Shown one piece after another: positions 1 to 7,249 of a DNA stretch of 64,000 bases. Source of the DNA: Reichenbachiella versicolor (GTDB taxonomy: Bacteria; Bacteroidota; Bacteroidia; Cytophagales; Cyclobacteriaceae); contig NZ_QFZQ01000008.1 in the NCBI RefSeq assembly GCF_003171675.1, positions 168,638-232,637 on the forward strand. The letters are read 5' to 3'. A program made the position numbers and the translations under genes. Positions within the stretch are counted from its first letter, which is position 1. Each line of letters starts with the position of its first letter. The notes beneath the pieces are model-generated. The model had not been told where the DNA came from and searched no databases. It worked only from the letters and a program-made list of their open reading frames with translations.

Positions 1-869
1 GATGGAATCATAGCAAGCCAAAAATTGTCAAAAGCTAATTGTTTGTTTCTGGCTTTTTCTAGTTTTTCAAACTCCTGTTGTGTGGAGATATACTTTAATG
101 GACCAATTAATTCAGAATGCTCTTTGCTTTTTGGAAAATAAGAGCGTTGACTGTAAAAAGATGCACCTGCTTTGTCACTATTTTCACTTTGGAAATAGAA
201 CGAATAGTTTTTGTCTAATACTTTATAATGATATGAAGCTTTATCTTTTCTACTGGCTTCAAACCTTTGCTCTTCTAATTTTTGCTCTGAAAAAGGAGGA
301 GTTGCTGTTTTGAATTTATCTTCAAAAAGTTGTCCGATATATTCGTTTCCTCTTCCAATACTTTCAAAAACTAGAGAATCTTCTTGTTTTATGATGCCAA
401 CTGGTGATGCAGGATTTTTAATGATGAATGCAGGGTAAGAATATCCCACTGCGTCCCCGATAGGAATATCAATTACGTATGGCTGAGTAAGAAATTTAAA
501 AAATACAACTAAATACTGATCGTCAGCTACTGAAGGTTTTAATGTAATGTCATAAGTTACGATGTTGCCATTTCCTGATTTGTAGTTGGTAAGCATCTCC
601 ACCGGAGAGCCCTTTTTGGTTGTGAATTTTTTTTGAGAAGTAATTTCGAAATTCTTTATGTCATCATTTGCACCCACTTTTCTTAATTCCATATTGATAT
701 GAAGTCTATACGTGCCTTCTCTTTCTGCTACTTGGTATTTGAAATTGACGTTAGTGTCTTTGTATAGGTAGCTATAATCCACTTTAGACAGATCTAAGCT
801 ACTTGCACAAAAGCTTGCAAGCAGAAAGAAAAAGCCTAATACTGGTCGAAAAATCAGTGTTGTTGACAT
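1..869 (-). CDS. GWxTD domain-containing protein (N-terminal part, cut by window edge)
   Basis: Reading the minus strand from ATG 869 gives 289 open codons that run off the left edge with no stop. The protein starts with a hydrophobic signal-like segment (residues 5-23, ending near FCASS). A beta-rich region follows. A segment with GPLKYI, the FEKLEKA helix and AFDNFWL near residues 265-285 resembles the entry to the GWxTD domain found in many Cytophagales proteins. The GWxTD motif itself would lie beyond the edge. Family function is not established; members are secreted or periplasmic. The start lies divergent to the methyltransferase gene, with about 60 bp between them. Identification rests on the FDNFW region and overall pattern, so it is moderately sure. 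Confidence 0.6.
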   Translation of the reverse strand, partial: MSTTLIFRPVLGFFFLLASFCASSLDLSKVDYSYLYKDTNVNFKYQVAEREGTYRLHINMELRKVGANDDIKNFEITSQKKFTTKKGSPVEMLTNYKSGNGNIVTYDITLKPSVADDQYLVVFFKFLTQPYVIDIPIGDAVGYSYPAFIIKNPASPVGIIKQEDSLVFESIGRGNEYIGQLFEDKFKTATPPFSEQKLEEQRFEASRKDKASYHYKVLDKNYSFYFQSENSDKAGASFYSQRSYFPKSKEHSELIGPLKYISTQQEFEKLEKARNKQLAFDNFWLAMIP

Positions 870-916
870 GAAAACGAATATAGACGATTTTTAGAGTGCA
901 AAGGTGGATAATATTC

Positions 917-924
917 TATTTTTG
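917..924 (+). promoter_or_regulatory. Bacteroidota -7 promoter element TATTTTTG for the methyltransferase
   Basis: TATTTTTG matches TAnnTTTG exactly. It ends only 6 nt before the preferred ATG at 931, so transcription would start at or next to the start codon, implying a leaderless or nearly leaderless mRNA. No clear TTG at -33 is visible. Confidence 0.45.
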
Positions 925-930
925 CCGCAT

Positions 931-1704
931 ATGTCTATCTACACTACAGAAATCGCATCTGACGAAATCGCATCAGATAATGTAATACACCAGAGGTTAT
1001 TGAGTGCGTATTATGAAGCACAAGCATTTGTTAAAGGCAAGGTTTTAGAACCCGGTTGTGGAGAAGGAAGAGGAATTGCTTTATTAGCTCCTCAAGCAGA
1101 GAGCTACACAGCTTTGGACAAAATACAATCGGCAATTGATAGTCTGAAAGAGAGATTTCCAGAGGTTGACTTTAGACAGACTACTTTTCCACCGTTTTCT
1201 GAACTGGAAGACGATAGCTTCGATACGGTTATCAGTTTTCAGGTGATCGAACATATAAAAGAGGATAAGCTTTTTCTTCAGGAAATTCTAAGAGTTTTAA
1301 AGCCAGGAGGACAAGCAATTATTACTACGCCTAATATTAAACAGACACTGAGTCGAAATCCTTGGCATATCAGAGAGTACACTGGTAAGGAATTAAAAAT
1401 GCTAGCTTCTGAGATATTTAGTAAAGTGGAAATGAAGGGCATTGCGGGAAATGAAAAAGTTATGACCTATCACGAGCAAAATCGGGAATCTGTTAGAAAA
1501 ATTACGCGTTTTGATATATTCAACCTTCAATATAGACTTCCTAATAGTGTTTTGAGGATTCCTTATGATGTTTTGAATAGGCTGAATAGAAATAAACTAC
1601 AGAAACAGGCAGAAGGTCTCGTGGCAGAGATTAAACGAGAAGATTTTTTCTTAAACGAGGAAAGTGATCAGAATTTAGATTTGTTCTGCATCATGACTAA
1701 ATAA
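931..1704 (+). CDS. class I SAM-dependent methyltransferase
   Basis: Predicted cytosolic Rossmann-fold methyltransferase of the Methyltransf_11/UbiE-like type, transferring a methyl group from S-adenosylmethionine to an unknown substrate. Motif I is VLEPGCGEG; an acidic ALDK follows at the end of strand 2; FDTVISFQVIEHI is motif II and the LRVLKPGGQAIITTPN stretch is post-motif II/III. A GTG start at 904 would add nine residues, but ATG 931 is preferred because the TAnnTTTG element at 917-924 lies downstream of that GTG. The C-terminal third (after about residue 180) is family-specific and may contact the substrate. No pathway neighbour reveals the substrate. Methyltransferase activity is well supported, specificity unknown. 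Confidence 0.8.
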   Translation: MSIYTTEIASDEIASDNVIHQRLLSAYYEAQAFVKGKVLEPGCGEGRGIALLAPQAESYTALDKIQSAIDSLKERFPEVDFRQTTFPPFSELEDDSFDTVISFQVIEHIKEDKLFLQEILRVLKPGGQAIITTPNIKQTLSRNPWHIREYTGKELKMLASEIFSKVEMKGIAGNEKVMTYHEQNRESVRKITRFDIFNLQYRLPNSVLRIPYDVLNRLNRNKLQKQAEGLVAEIKREDFFLNEESDQNLDLFCIMTK

Positions 1705-1784
1705 ATTACTTACTGCTAATGCGTTAGCAGTAAGTGCTGTTGTAGATAATATTTTTCATATATCTATTCAGGTTTATTCTTAGA

Positions 1785-1814
1785 TTGTGTGTCTATTAAT
1801 TTTAATTATTTTTG
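1785..1814 (+). promoter_or_regulatory. tRNA-Val promoter: TTG, 19 nt, TATTTTTG
   Basis: TTG at 1785-1787 and TATTTTTG at 1807-1814 fit the Bacteroidota -33/-7 consensus with a 19-nt spacer. The mature tRNA begins 17 nt after the -7 element, leaving a short 5' leader for RNase P. Confidence 0.65.
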
Positions 1815-1830
1815 GCCTCCCAATTCTTAT

Positions 1831-1905
1831 GGGACGTTAGCTCAGTTGGTTTAGAGCGCTGCCTTGACAGGGCAGAGGTCACTGGTTCGAATCCAGTACG
1901 CCCCA
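1831..1905 (+). tRNA. tRNA-Val (anticodon GAC)
   Basis: A full cloverleaf can be drawn by eye. D-arm GCTC/GAGC; anticodon stem CTGCC/GGCAG around loop TTGACAG, giving anticodon GAC (reads GUC and GUU); variable loop AGGTC; T-arm ACTGG/CCAGT with loop TTCGAAT; discriminator A at 1905. CCA is not encoded (CTC follows). The acceptor stem GGGACGT/ACGCCCC carries one A-C mismatch at 4:69, which is unusual. The GreA-like CDS starts 13 nt after the 3' end, so both are probably transcribed together. Confidence 0.95.
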
Positions 1906-1918
1906 CTCCTTTCTAATT

Positions 1919-2368
1919 ATGATTAATAAAAAAGACCTTTTAGAGGAATGTCTATCTATTATAGATTCTAAAATAGATGTGACACAAAAAGCAATTGATC
2001 AAGCGCAACAGTCTGCTAACAATGAAACTAAGTCCAGTGCTGGTGACAAGTATGAAACTGGTCGTGCCATGTCTCAAAATGAAAGAGACATGAATGCTAA
2101 ACATTTGTCAGAATTATTAGGAATGAAGAAGACTCTGATAGGAATTGATTCAGAAACAAAGTCGGATTCGATTGAGCTTGGCGCAATAGTTTTTGCTAAT
2201 TCAATGACCTACTTTATTTCTACATCTCTAGGTAAGGTGATTATTGGAAATACTACAGTATTTGCCATTTCTGCAATCTCACCAATTGCCCAAGCGATGC
2301 TGGGTAAGAAAGAAGGAGAAAGTTTTGATTGGCAGGGCAAGTCATTTGAAATTCAAAAAGTGGCTTAA
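1919..2368 (+). CDS. GreA/GreB-like transcription factor (secondary-channel type)
   Basis: A 149-residue protein with the two-part Gre layout. The N-terminal ~75 residues form a predicted coiled-coil hairpin, and the C-terminal ~70 residues resemble the FKBP-like Gre domain, ending SPIAQAMLGKKEG then FEIQKV, close to the SPLA(R)xLIGKxxGD signature. At the hairpin tip, D43 and E46 in AGDKYE have the same spacing as the catalytic D41/E44 of E. coli GreA, so RNA polymerase secondary-channel binding is plausible. As I recall, similar short Bacteroidota proteins are sometimes labelled 3-oxoacyl-ACP synthase, which nothing here supports. It starts 13 nt after tRNA-Val with no room for its own promoter. 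Confidence 0.65.
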   Translation: MINKKDLLEECLSIIDSKIDVTQKAIDQAQQSANNETKSSAGDKYETGRAMSQNERDMNAKHLSELLGMKKTLIGIDSETKSDSIELGAIVFANSMTYFISTSLGKVIIGNTTVFAISAISPIAQAMLGKKEGESFDWQGKSFEIQKVA

Positions 2369-2376
2369 ATAAAAAA

Positions 2377-2400
2377 AACCGCCATATAAATATGACGGTT
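2377..2400 (-). terminator. intrinsic terminator of the duplicated-domain lipoprotein gene
   Basis: Ten-base arms at 2377-2386 and 2391-2400 (one mismatch) form a hairpin. Read on the minus strand it is followed by a run of T, which fits termination of the gene ending at 2437. It may also stop the plus-strand GreA-like transcript. Confidence 0.65.
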
Positions 2401-2436
2401 CTCTTATAAATCAAAGTTTTACAGATTTCCTGTCTA

Positions 2437-3327
2437 TTATCTAGTTACAGTTCCAGAAGGGAAACTTGCGTTAGTATTGTTACCCATTGTCAATACAGTT
2501 CCTGCAGCTGCATCTTCAGGAATAGAATGAAGTAATGGTTTCAAAGCAAATGGAGCAGCGCTATTGTCTGGAGAAGGCTCGATAGAGATAACTGCCGCTC
2601 CTCCTCTGATATCAGTAGGGAATGTCAAAGTCGAAGGTGCGTCAGTTAAGAAATCTTCACCTGGGAATGCTGGACCTCCATCACTATGAGGAGAAGCATC
2701 ATCAGCTTCGTCTACTGCTGTGAAAGTACCAGTACTTACAGGAACACCATCTATAACTACCCATCCTTCATACTTCCATCCAGCAGCAAGTTCTGGTAAA
2801 TCTAAACCAGCAACCATCGGCATACTCTCATTATTTAAGAACCAAATTCCGCTATAAGTAGCACCCATAAGATCAGCACTAGCAGTAGGTGCAGCTACGA
2901 TATACTCTCCAGTAGAAGCAGTAAAGTCTCCCTCACTTACAGTACCTGTAGAAACAGTTGCTGAGTTTCCGCTGAATTCACCGATTAAAAGCTTAGTATC
3001 TGCTGGAGCAGGATCACTATCTGGAGAAGGCTCTATTGAAAGAACGAAATTAGTAGCAGCAGCCAATTGATCAGCATCTACTTCAAAAGAAGTAGCAGAT
3101 AATTTACCATCGGCATCAACAGTAAAGGTACCAGTAGTAACAGGTGAACCATCTACGATAATCCAGCCTTCGTATGCATAACCACTACCAAGATCTTCTA
3201 GACCAGAAAGATTCAAAGTCAAAGAAGAAGGTTTTGATGAATCGTTTTCATCATCGTCACAGCTTGTCAAAGATCCTGCAACTAGCACAACTAGTGATAG
3301 AAGGATAAGTTTGTTCAATGTTTTCAT
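2437..3327 (-). CDS. surface-type lipoprotein with two anti-sigma-K-like repeats
   Basis: A 296-residue lipoprotein with signal peptide and lipobox LTSC (Cys23), followed by DDDEND, an acidic stretch like the export signal of Bacteroidota surface lipoproteins. The mature part holds two related domains: the first has YEGWIIVDGSPVTTGTF near residues 52-68, the second YEGWVVIDGVPVSTGTF near residues 190-206. Each is followed by an ISIEPSPD/LSIEPSPD element. The YEGW...DG...GTF pattern resembles the C-terminal domain of anti-sigma-K factor RskA. With no N-terminal zinc finger and no membrane helix, it is not itself an anti-sigma factor. Function is unknown. The tandem duplication is clear; the family link is tentative. 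Confidence 0.6.
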   Translation of the reverse strand: MKTLNKLILLSLVVLVAGSLTSCDDDENDSSKPSSLTLNLSGLEDLGSGYAYEGWIIVDGSPVTTGTFTVDADGKLSATSFEVDADQLAAATNFVLSIEPSPDSDPAPADTKLLIGEFSGNSATVSTGTVSEGDFTASTGEYIVAAPTASADLMGATYSGIWFLNNESMPMVAGLDLPELAAGWKYEGWVVIDGVPVSTGTFTAVDEADDASPHSDGGPAFPGEDFLTDAPSTLTFPTDIRGGAAVISIEPSPDNSAAPFALKPLLHSIPEDAAAGTVLTMGNNTNASFPSGTVTR

Positions 3328-3663
3328 GTGTTTATGTTTTTAGTTTGATAGTCACATGAAACTTTATGTTCTTAAATAATCATCTTGTTGCGAGTATAAA
3401 TGATCATTCAAGAATGTCAGTTCCATGAGATAAACTGTTTTTGTTTATTCAAATCAACGCATGAAATGTTACCAAATAATCACAGCCAAATAACGATTCT
3501 GTACGTTATCATAACAGCTTAATCGGCTAAAAAGCAGGATAATAGCAAGAATTTGCTCTGAATCGCAGTTTGTATACCAAATCGATCACAAAGCCTTGAT
3601 GAGATTGTGATAGTTCTGTGATATCTTTTTGCTTCTTTCGAATATTCTTTAGACTCAGACAAC
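3328..3663. other. 336-bp intergenic region, divergent
   Basis: Lies between the divergent lipoprotein and response-regulator genes and must hold both promoters. I see no exact TAnnTTTG on either strand, no convincing hairpin and no credible ORF (the minus-strand frame over 3519-3713 overlaps the regulator start and looks like chance). Confidence 0.4.
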
Positions 3664-4380
3664 ATGAATACCAAAAAAGTCCTCATTGTAGAAGATGATC
3701 CAGAGATCGTCAATTTGCTGAAAATTCACCTTTCGGATCTACAGTGTGAAATCGTAGCAGAGATGGATGGGCAGAAAGGCTTAGATAGATTTTCTACCTT
3801 CGACCCTGACCTAATTATACTAGATATAACCCTTCCCAGTATGGACGGAATAGAAATCTGTAGAAGAGTCAGGTCTACAAGTAATGTTCCTATTATTATG
3901 CTGACGGCGAAAAGTGAGGAGATCGACCGAGTGTTAGGTCTAGAGATAGGGGCAGACGATTACATCACGAAGCCATTTAGTGTTCGCGAATTTATAGCTA
4001 GAGTCAAAGCTGTTTTCAGACGTACAAAGATGGATGTGGAGTCTGCTGAAAGTCAAAATGAAGTTGTTCTCAATTTTGAAAACCTATCCATTGATATTGA
4101 AAAGCGAAAGGTTCTGTTGAATGGAAATAAAATTGAGCTATCACCAAAAGAATTCGAATTATTGACCTTAATGGCCTCTAAACCCGGTCGAAGTTATACC
4201 CGATCAGAATTGTTAAAACTAATTTGGGGTTATGACTTTGAAGGATATGAGCATACTGTCAATGCACATATTAATAGACTAAGAGCTAAAATAGAACCTG
4301 ATATGGCATCCCCGACCTATATCATGACGACATGGGGAATTGGTTATAAGTTCAACGAAGACGTAATACTACATGCCTAA
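3664..4380 (+). CDS. OmpR/PhoB-family response regulator
   Basis: A DNA-binding response regulator of 238 residues. The receiver domain spans residues 1-120: acidic pair D11/D12, phosphoacceptor D54 in LIILDITLP, T81 and K103 (in ITKPF). The C-terminal ~100 residues are a winged helix of the OmpR type (LSPKEFELL, RSELLKLIWG, VNAHINRLRAKIE, TTWGIGYKF). The stop overlaps the start of the histidine kinase by 8 nt, so the two are translationally coupled and form a two-component pair. The stimulus is not evident; the receiver-kinase order resembles PhoB/PhoR and RprY/RprX-type systems. Confidence 0.92.
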   Translation: MNTKKVLIVEDDPEIVNLLKIHLSDLQCEIVAEMDGQKGLDRFSTFDPDLIILDITLPSMDGIEICRRVRSTSNVPIIMLTAKSEEIDRVLGLEIGADDYITKPFSVREFIARVKAVFRRTKMDVESAESQNEVVLNFENLSIDIEKRKVLLNGNKIELSPKEFELLTLMASKPGRSYTRSELLKLIWGYDFEGYEHTVNAHINRLRAKIEPDMASPTYIMTTWGIGYKFNEDVILHA

Positions 4381-5869
4381 GACTAGATCCGTATCCATTC
4401 AACTAATACAAAAATTAGTTCTGACTTTTTTCCTTGTAGTGTTGCTCATGGGGGCAGCCTACATATTCACCACAGTATTCTTCATGAATAGATATGTGGC
4501 AGAGACTTCTCAAAAGCTCAATGCACATTTGGCAGACCATCTGATTACTGAAAAGTTTAAAAATGAAGCCCCCTTCTTAGAAGATGGTAGTGTAAACAAA
4601 GCCCTTTTTGGAGGCTTGATGCATGATATGATGGCTGTCAACCCAAGTATCGAAGTCTATTTGCTAGATGATGAAGGTTTGATACTGTATTCAGTAGTAC
4701 TAGATGAGGATGATGCGAAGAATCCAATGAGCAGAGTAGACTTAGCACCAGTCGAAGACTTCATGAAATGCGGTGGTCAGCATTTAATACTCGGAGACGA
4801 TCCTAGAAACCAAAATGAAAAGAAAATATTCTCAGCTGCCCCATACAAAGTAGGTGACAAAACAGGCTTTATATACATCGTATTAGCCGGTCAGGCATTG
4901 ACAGATGTCAATAATAAGCTCCTATCAAGTTTGACTTTTCAATTGGGAATAGGAGCAGGACTTTTGACCATGATATTCTCGGGACTGGGTGGATTCCTAG
5001 CCATTTGGTTCTTGACCAAAAACTTAAGAGTAATCATTGATAAGGTACAGCGTTTCAGAGAAGGTGACATCAAAGTAAGAGTTACCGAATCAGATAACTC
5101 GGACCTATCCGTATTGGCTACTACATTCAATGACATGGCTGATACTATTGAACGAAATATCGATGAGATAAAATCAGTCGATTTGCTCCGAAGAGAGCTA
5201 ATCGCAAACGTCAGCCATGATCTAAGAACTCCACTAGCAGTACTTCGAGGCTATATTGAAACGCTTCAGATAAAAGGTGATTCCTTATCTAAGGAAGATC
5301 AAGAAAAATATCTCAATATCATTCATACCAGTAGTGAACAGTTGTCGACTTTGGTAAGCCAGTTATTTGAATATTCTAAACTCGAAGCCAAACAAGTTGA
5401 ACCCGTTAAAGAACCATTTTCGATATTGGATTTGGTATATGACCTAAATGCCAAGTACCAAGTCATAGCCAACGAAAAGAACATAACATTGGAAGTGGGA
5501 CAGCATGAGACCGTTCCACTTGTGTTTGCAGATATTAGTCTAGTAGAAAGAGCCATTCAAAATTTGATGGACAACGCCATGAAATTCACTCCTGAAAATG
5601 GAGTAATCAAAGTGGTGGTGGATTCTACAAAAGATAGTGTCGTAGTTAATATAAAGGATTCAGGCCCAGGAATACCTGAAGAGGAACAAGCTCAAATTTT
5701 TGAAAGGTATAGACAAGCCAAAGGCGAAAAAGCTACTAAATCAGGAGTCGGATTAGGTCTGGCGATCGTTAAAAAAATCATGGAGCTACATGACTCTACT
5801 ATACGAGTGATGAGTAAGCCCAATGAGGGAAGTACCTTTTACTTTAGTTTACCTAGCTATCAGGCTTGA
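4373..5869 (+). CDS. membrane sensor histidine kinase
   Basis: A 498-residue inner-membrane kinase. TM1 is at about residues 12-36, a periplasmic sensor domain spans ~40-180, and TM2 (GLLTMIFSGLGGFLAIWFL) is near 195-215. A HAMP domain follows, then HisKA with H282 in ANVSHDLRTPLAVLRGY and HATPase_c with N (QNLMDNAMKFTP), G1 (DSGPGIPEEEQ) and G2 (GVGLGLAIVKKI) boxes. All catalytic motifs look intact. It is translationally coupled to the upstream OmpR-type regulator and presumably phosphorylates its D54. The ligand is unknown. Confidence 0.92.
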   Translation: MPKTRSVSIQLIQKLVLTFFLVVLLMGAAYIFTTVFFMNRYVAETSQKLNAHLADHLITEKFKNEAPFLEDGSVNKALFGGLMHDMMAVNPSIEVYLLDDEGLILYSVVLDEDDAKNPMSRVDLAPVEDFMKCGGQHLILGDDPRNQNEKKIFSAAPYKVGDKTGFIYIVLAGQALTDVNNKLLSSLTFQLGIGAGLLTMIFSGLGGFLAIWFLTKNLRVIIDKVQRFREGDIKVRVTESDNSDLSVLATTFNDMADTIERNIDEIKSVDLLRRELIANVSHDLRTPLAVLRGYIETLQIKGDSLSKEDQEKYLNIIHTSSEQLSTLVSQLFEYSKLEAKQVEPVKEPFSILDLVYDLNAKYQVIANEKNITLEVGQHETVPLVFADISLVERAIQNLMDNAMKFTPENGVIKVVVDSTKDSVVVNIKDSGPGIPEEEQAQIFERYRQAKGEKATKSGVGLGLAIVKKIMELHDSTIRVMSKPNEGSTFYFSLPSYQA

Positions 5870-5876
5870 TAGCTAG
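5853..5876 (+). other. perfect 9-bp inverted repeat across the kinase stop codon
   Basis: CTAGCTATC at 5853-5861 and GATAGCTAG at 5868-5876 with a 6-nt loop; the TGA stop lies inside. No T-run follows, so it is a stabilising 3' hairpin or weak terminator and not a classical one. Confidence 0.35.
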
Positions 5877-6271
5877 TATAGGCAATAAGTGAGCCCAAGG
5901 TTTTACTATTGAGAAGGGAAAAAGTATTTGCTGACTCAATTCAGGTTTAAGAATATCCCTGTAAAGACAGCTAAGAACAAAATGTTGTTAAAAAAACAGT
6001 CAACTTTATTCTGGATGGCTAATTCCCATTAAATATTTAAAGAGTACGTGAAAATTTTCGTTCAGTCCCTTCAGTCATTGACTCAGAACCGTTCAGAAAT
6101 GATTCAGAACCATACCAAAATCAATTAGTACCACAAGAAAATCATTGGTAACCGCTATAAAATGACTGGTAACCACAAGATTTTTATTCAGTACCATCAA
6201 AAATTCATTCAGAACCACAAAAAAATCGTTGAGGACCAGTCAAAAATCACTCAGAACCGCTTGTCTATGAC
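5870..6271. other. 402-bp gap without a convincing gene
   Basis: The first ~170 bp hold nothing recognisable. From 6039 on, the sequence is a 21-bp periodic repeat described separately. A short plus-strand frame at 6162-6350 is the coding shadow of that repeat and is not called as a gene. Confidence 0.5.
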
Positions 6272-6290
6272 TCAGGACAGGTTCTTTATT
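6039..6290. repeat. twelve degenerate 21-bp tandem units
   Basis: Cutting the sequence every 21 bases from 6039 gives 12 consecutive units without any insertion or deletion. The approximate consensus is AyTCAGAACC followed by rCwAxAAAATC. Units starting at 6081, 6102 and 6207 are closest to it; those at 6039, 6060 and 6270 are most diverged. T at position 3 and CC at positions 9-10 are nearly constant. Units carry an A- or T-tract near position 15-19, so A-tracts recur about every two helical turns. One plus frame reads as heptads such as IQNHKKI, IQYHQKF and TQNRSEM, interrupted by a TAG at 6126. The last unit overlaps the end of the YpdA-like gene. There are no spacers, so it is not CRISPR. 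Confidence 0.8.
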
Positions 6291-7240
6291 GAATTAGCTA
6301 TGATTTCTGCGTGTACACGGGAGTTTTCTATGAACCATTTATTGGTCTGAAGACCGCCACAAACTACACCAGCCAAATAGATACCTGAAACATTAGTTTC
6401 CATAGTTTCGGGGTCGTGACGTGGAGTTTTCATCTCATCTGTACCTATTTCGATACCCAATGACTCAAGGAATTCGAAGCTGGGCTGGTAGCCCGTCATT
6501 GCCAGGACAAAGTCATTTTCAATTTCCATATTTCCCTCAGGAGTATTGACTGACACACTATGTTCTTTGATTTCAGTAATGGTAGAATTAAAGTAAGCCT
6601 TGATAGAACCTTCTTTGATTCGATTATCGATATCTGGTCTTACCCAATACTTAACTCGATCATTGATCTCAGATTCGCGAATAACCATAGTTACCTCAGC
6701 ACCTTTTCTGTATGTCTCCAATGCAGCATCCACAGAAGAATTAGCCGCTCCTATCACTATTATTTTTTGACCAAAGTACGGATGAGGCTCATCATAGTAA
6801 TGTTTTACTTTCGTTAGGCTTTCTCCAGGTACGTTTAACAAGAAAGGTAAATCGTAAAAGCCAGTTGCAATCACTAGATTCTTGGCTTCATAATGAGCCT
6901 TACTACTTACTATTTTGAAGTTGGTTTCTTTATCTACAGAAACTATTTCTTCGTAGAGCCCGATATTTAGCTCCCAATTCATAGCTACTCTTCTATAGTA
7001 TTCAAGAGCCTCACTTCTGGTAGGCTTCGGATTATGTGATACGAAAGGTACTCCCCCAATCTCAAGTTTTTCAGAAGTAGAGAAAAACGTCATGTTTTTA
7101 GGATAGTTGTAAAGAGAATTTACCAAACACCCTTTATCTATTATTATATATGATAAACCCTTCTTTTTAGCTTCGATTCCACATGCTAAGCCAATAGGGC
7201 CAGCACCGATAATTACTACATCATAAGATTGCTTCTGCAT
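6272..7240 (-). CDS. YpdA-family FAD-dependent pyridine nucleotide-disulfide oxidoreductase
   Basis: A 322-residue flavoprotein resembling YpdA, the putative bacillithiol-disulfide reductase. The FAD-binding GAGPIG is at residues 12-17, a second dinucleotide motif is VIGAANSSVDAA near residue 165, and family-typical blocks NMTFFSTSEKLEIG and HNPKPTRSEALEYYRRV are present. In S. aureus YpdA the first motif is recalled as GGGPCG with a redox cysteine; here that position is isoleucine and a cysteine sits at residue 20 instead. The role in low-molecular-weight thiol redox is therefore inferred. The coding 3' end overlaps the last unit of the 21-bp repeat. The folate gene lies 9 bp upstream on the same strand. 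Confidence 0.78.
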   Translation of the reverse strand: MQKQSYDVVIIGAGPIGLACGIEAKKKGLSYIIIDKGCLVNSLYNYPKNMTFFSTSEKLEIGGVPFVSHNPKPTRSEALEYYRRVAMNWELNIGLYEEIVSVDKETNFKIVSSKAHYEAKNLVIATGFYDLPFLLNVPGESLTKVKHYYDEPHPYFGQKIIVIGAANSSVDAALETYRKGAEVTMVIRESEINDRVKYWVRPDIDNRIKEGSIKAYFNSTITEIKEHSVSVNTPEGNMEIENDFVLAMTGYQPSFEFLESLGIEIGTDEMKTPRHDPETMETNVSGIYLAGVVCGGLQTNKWFIENSRVHAEIIANSIKNLS

Positions 7241-7249
7241 GAGGCTAAG

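Noticed and set aside
80..313. 77-residue plus-strand ORF
   Set aside because: Lies antisense to the GWxTD-domain gene, which is open over the whole 869 bp with clear family character.
6039..6290. CRISPR array
   Set aside because: Units abut with no spacers, are degenerate, and no cas gene is near.
6162..6350. 62-residue plus-strand protein
   Set aside because: It is the coding shadow of the 21-bp repeat and runs over the end of the reductase gene; an in-frame TAG lies just upstream in the array.
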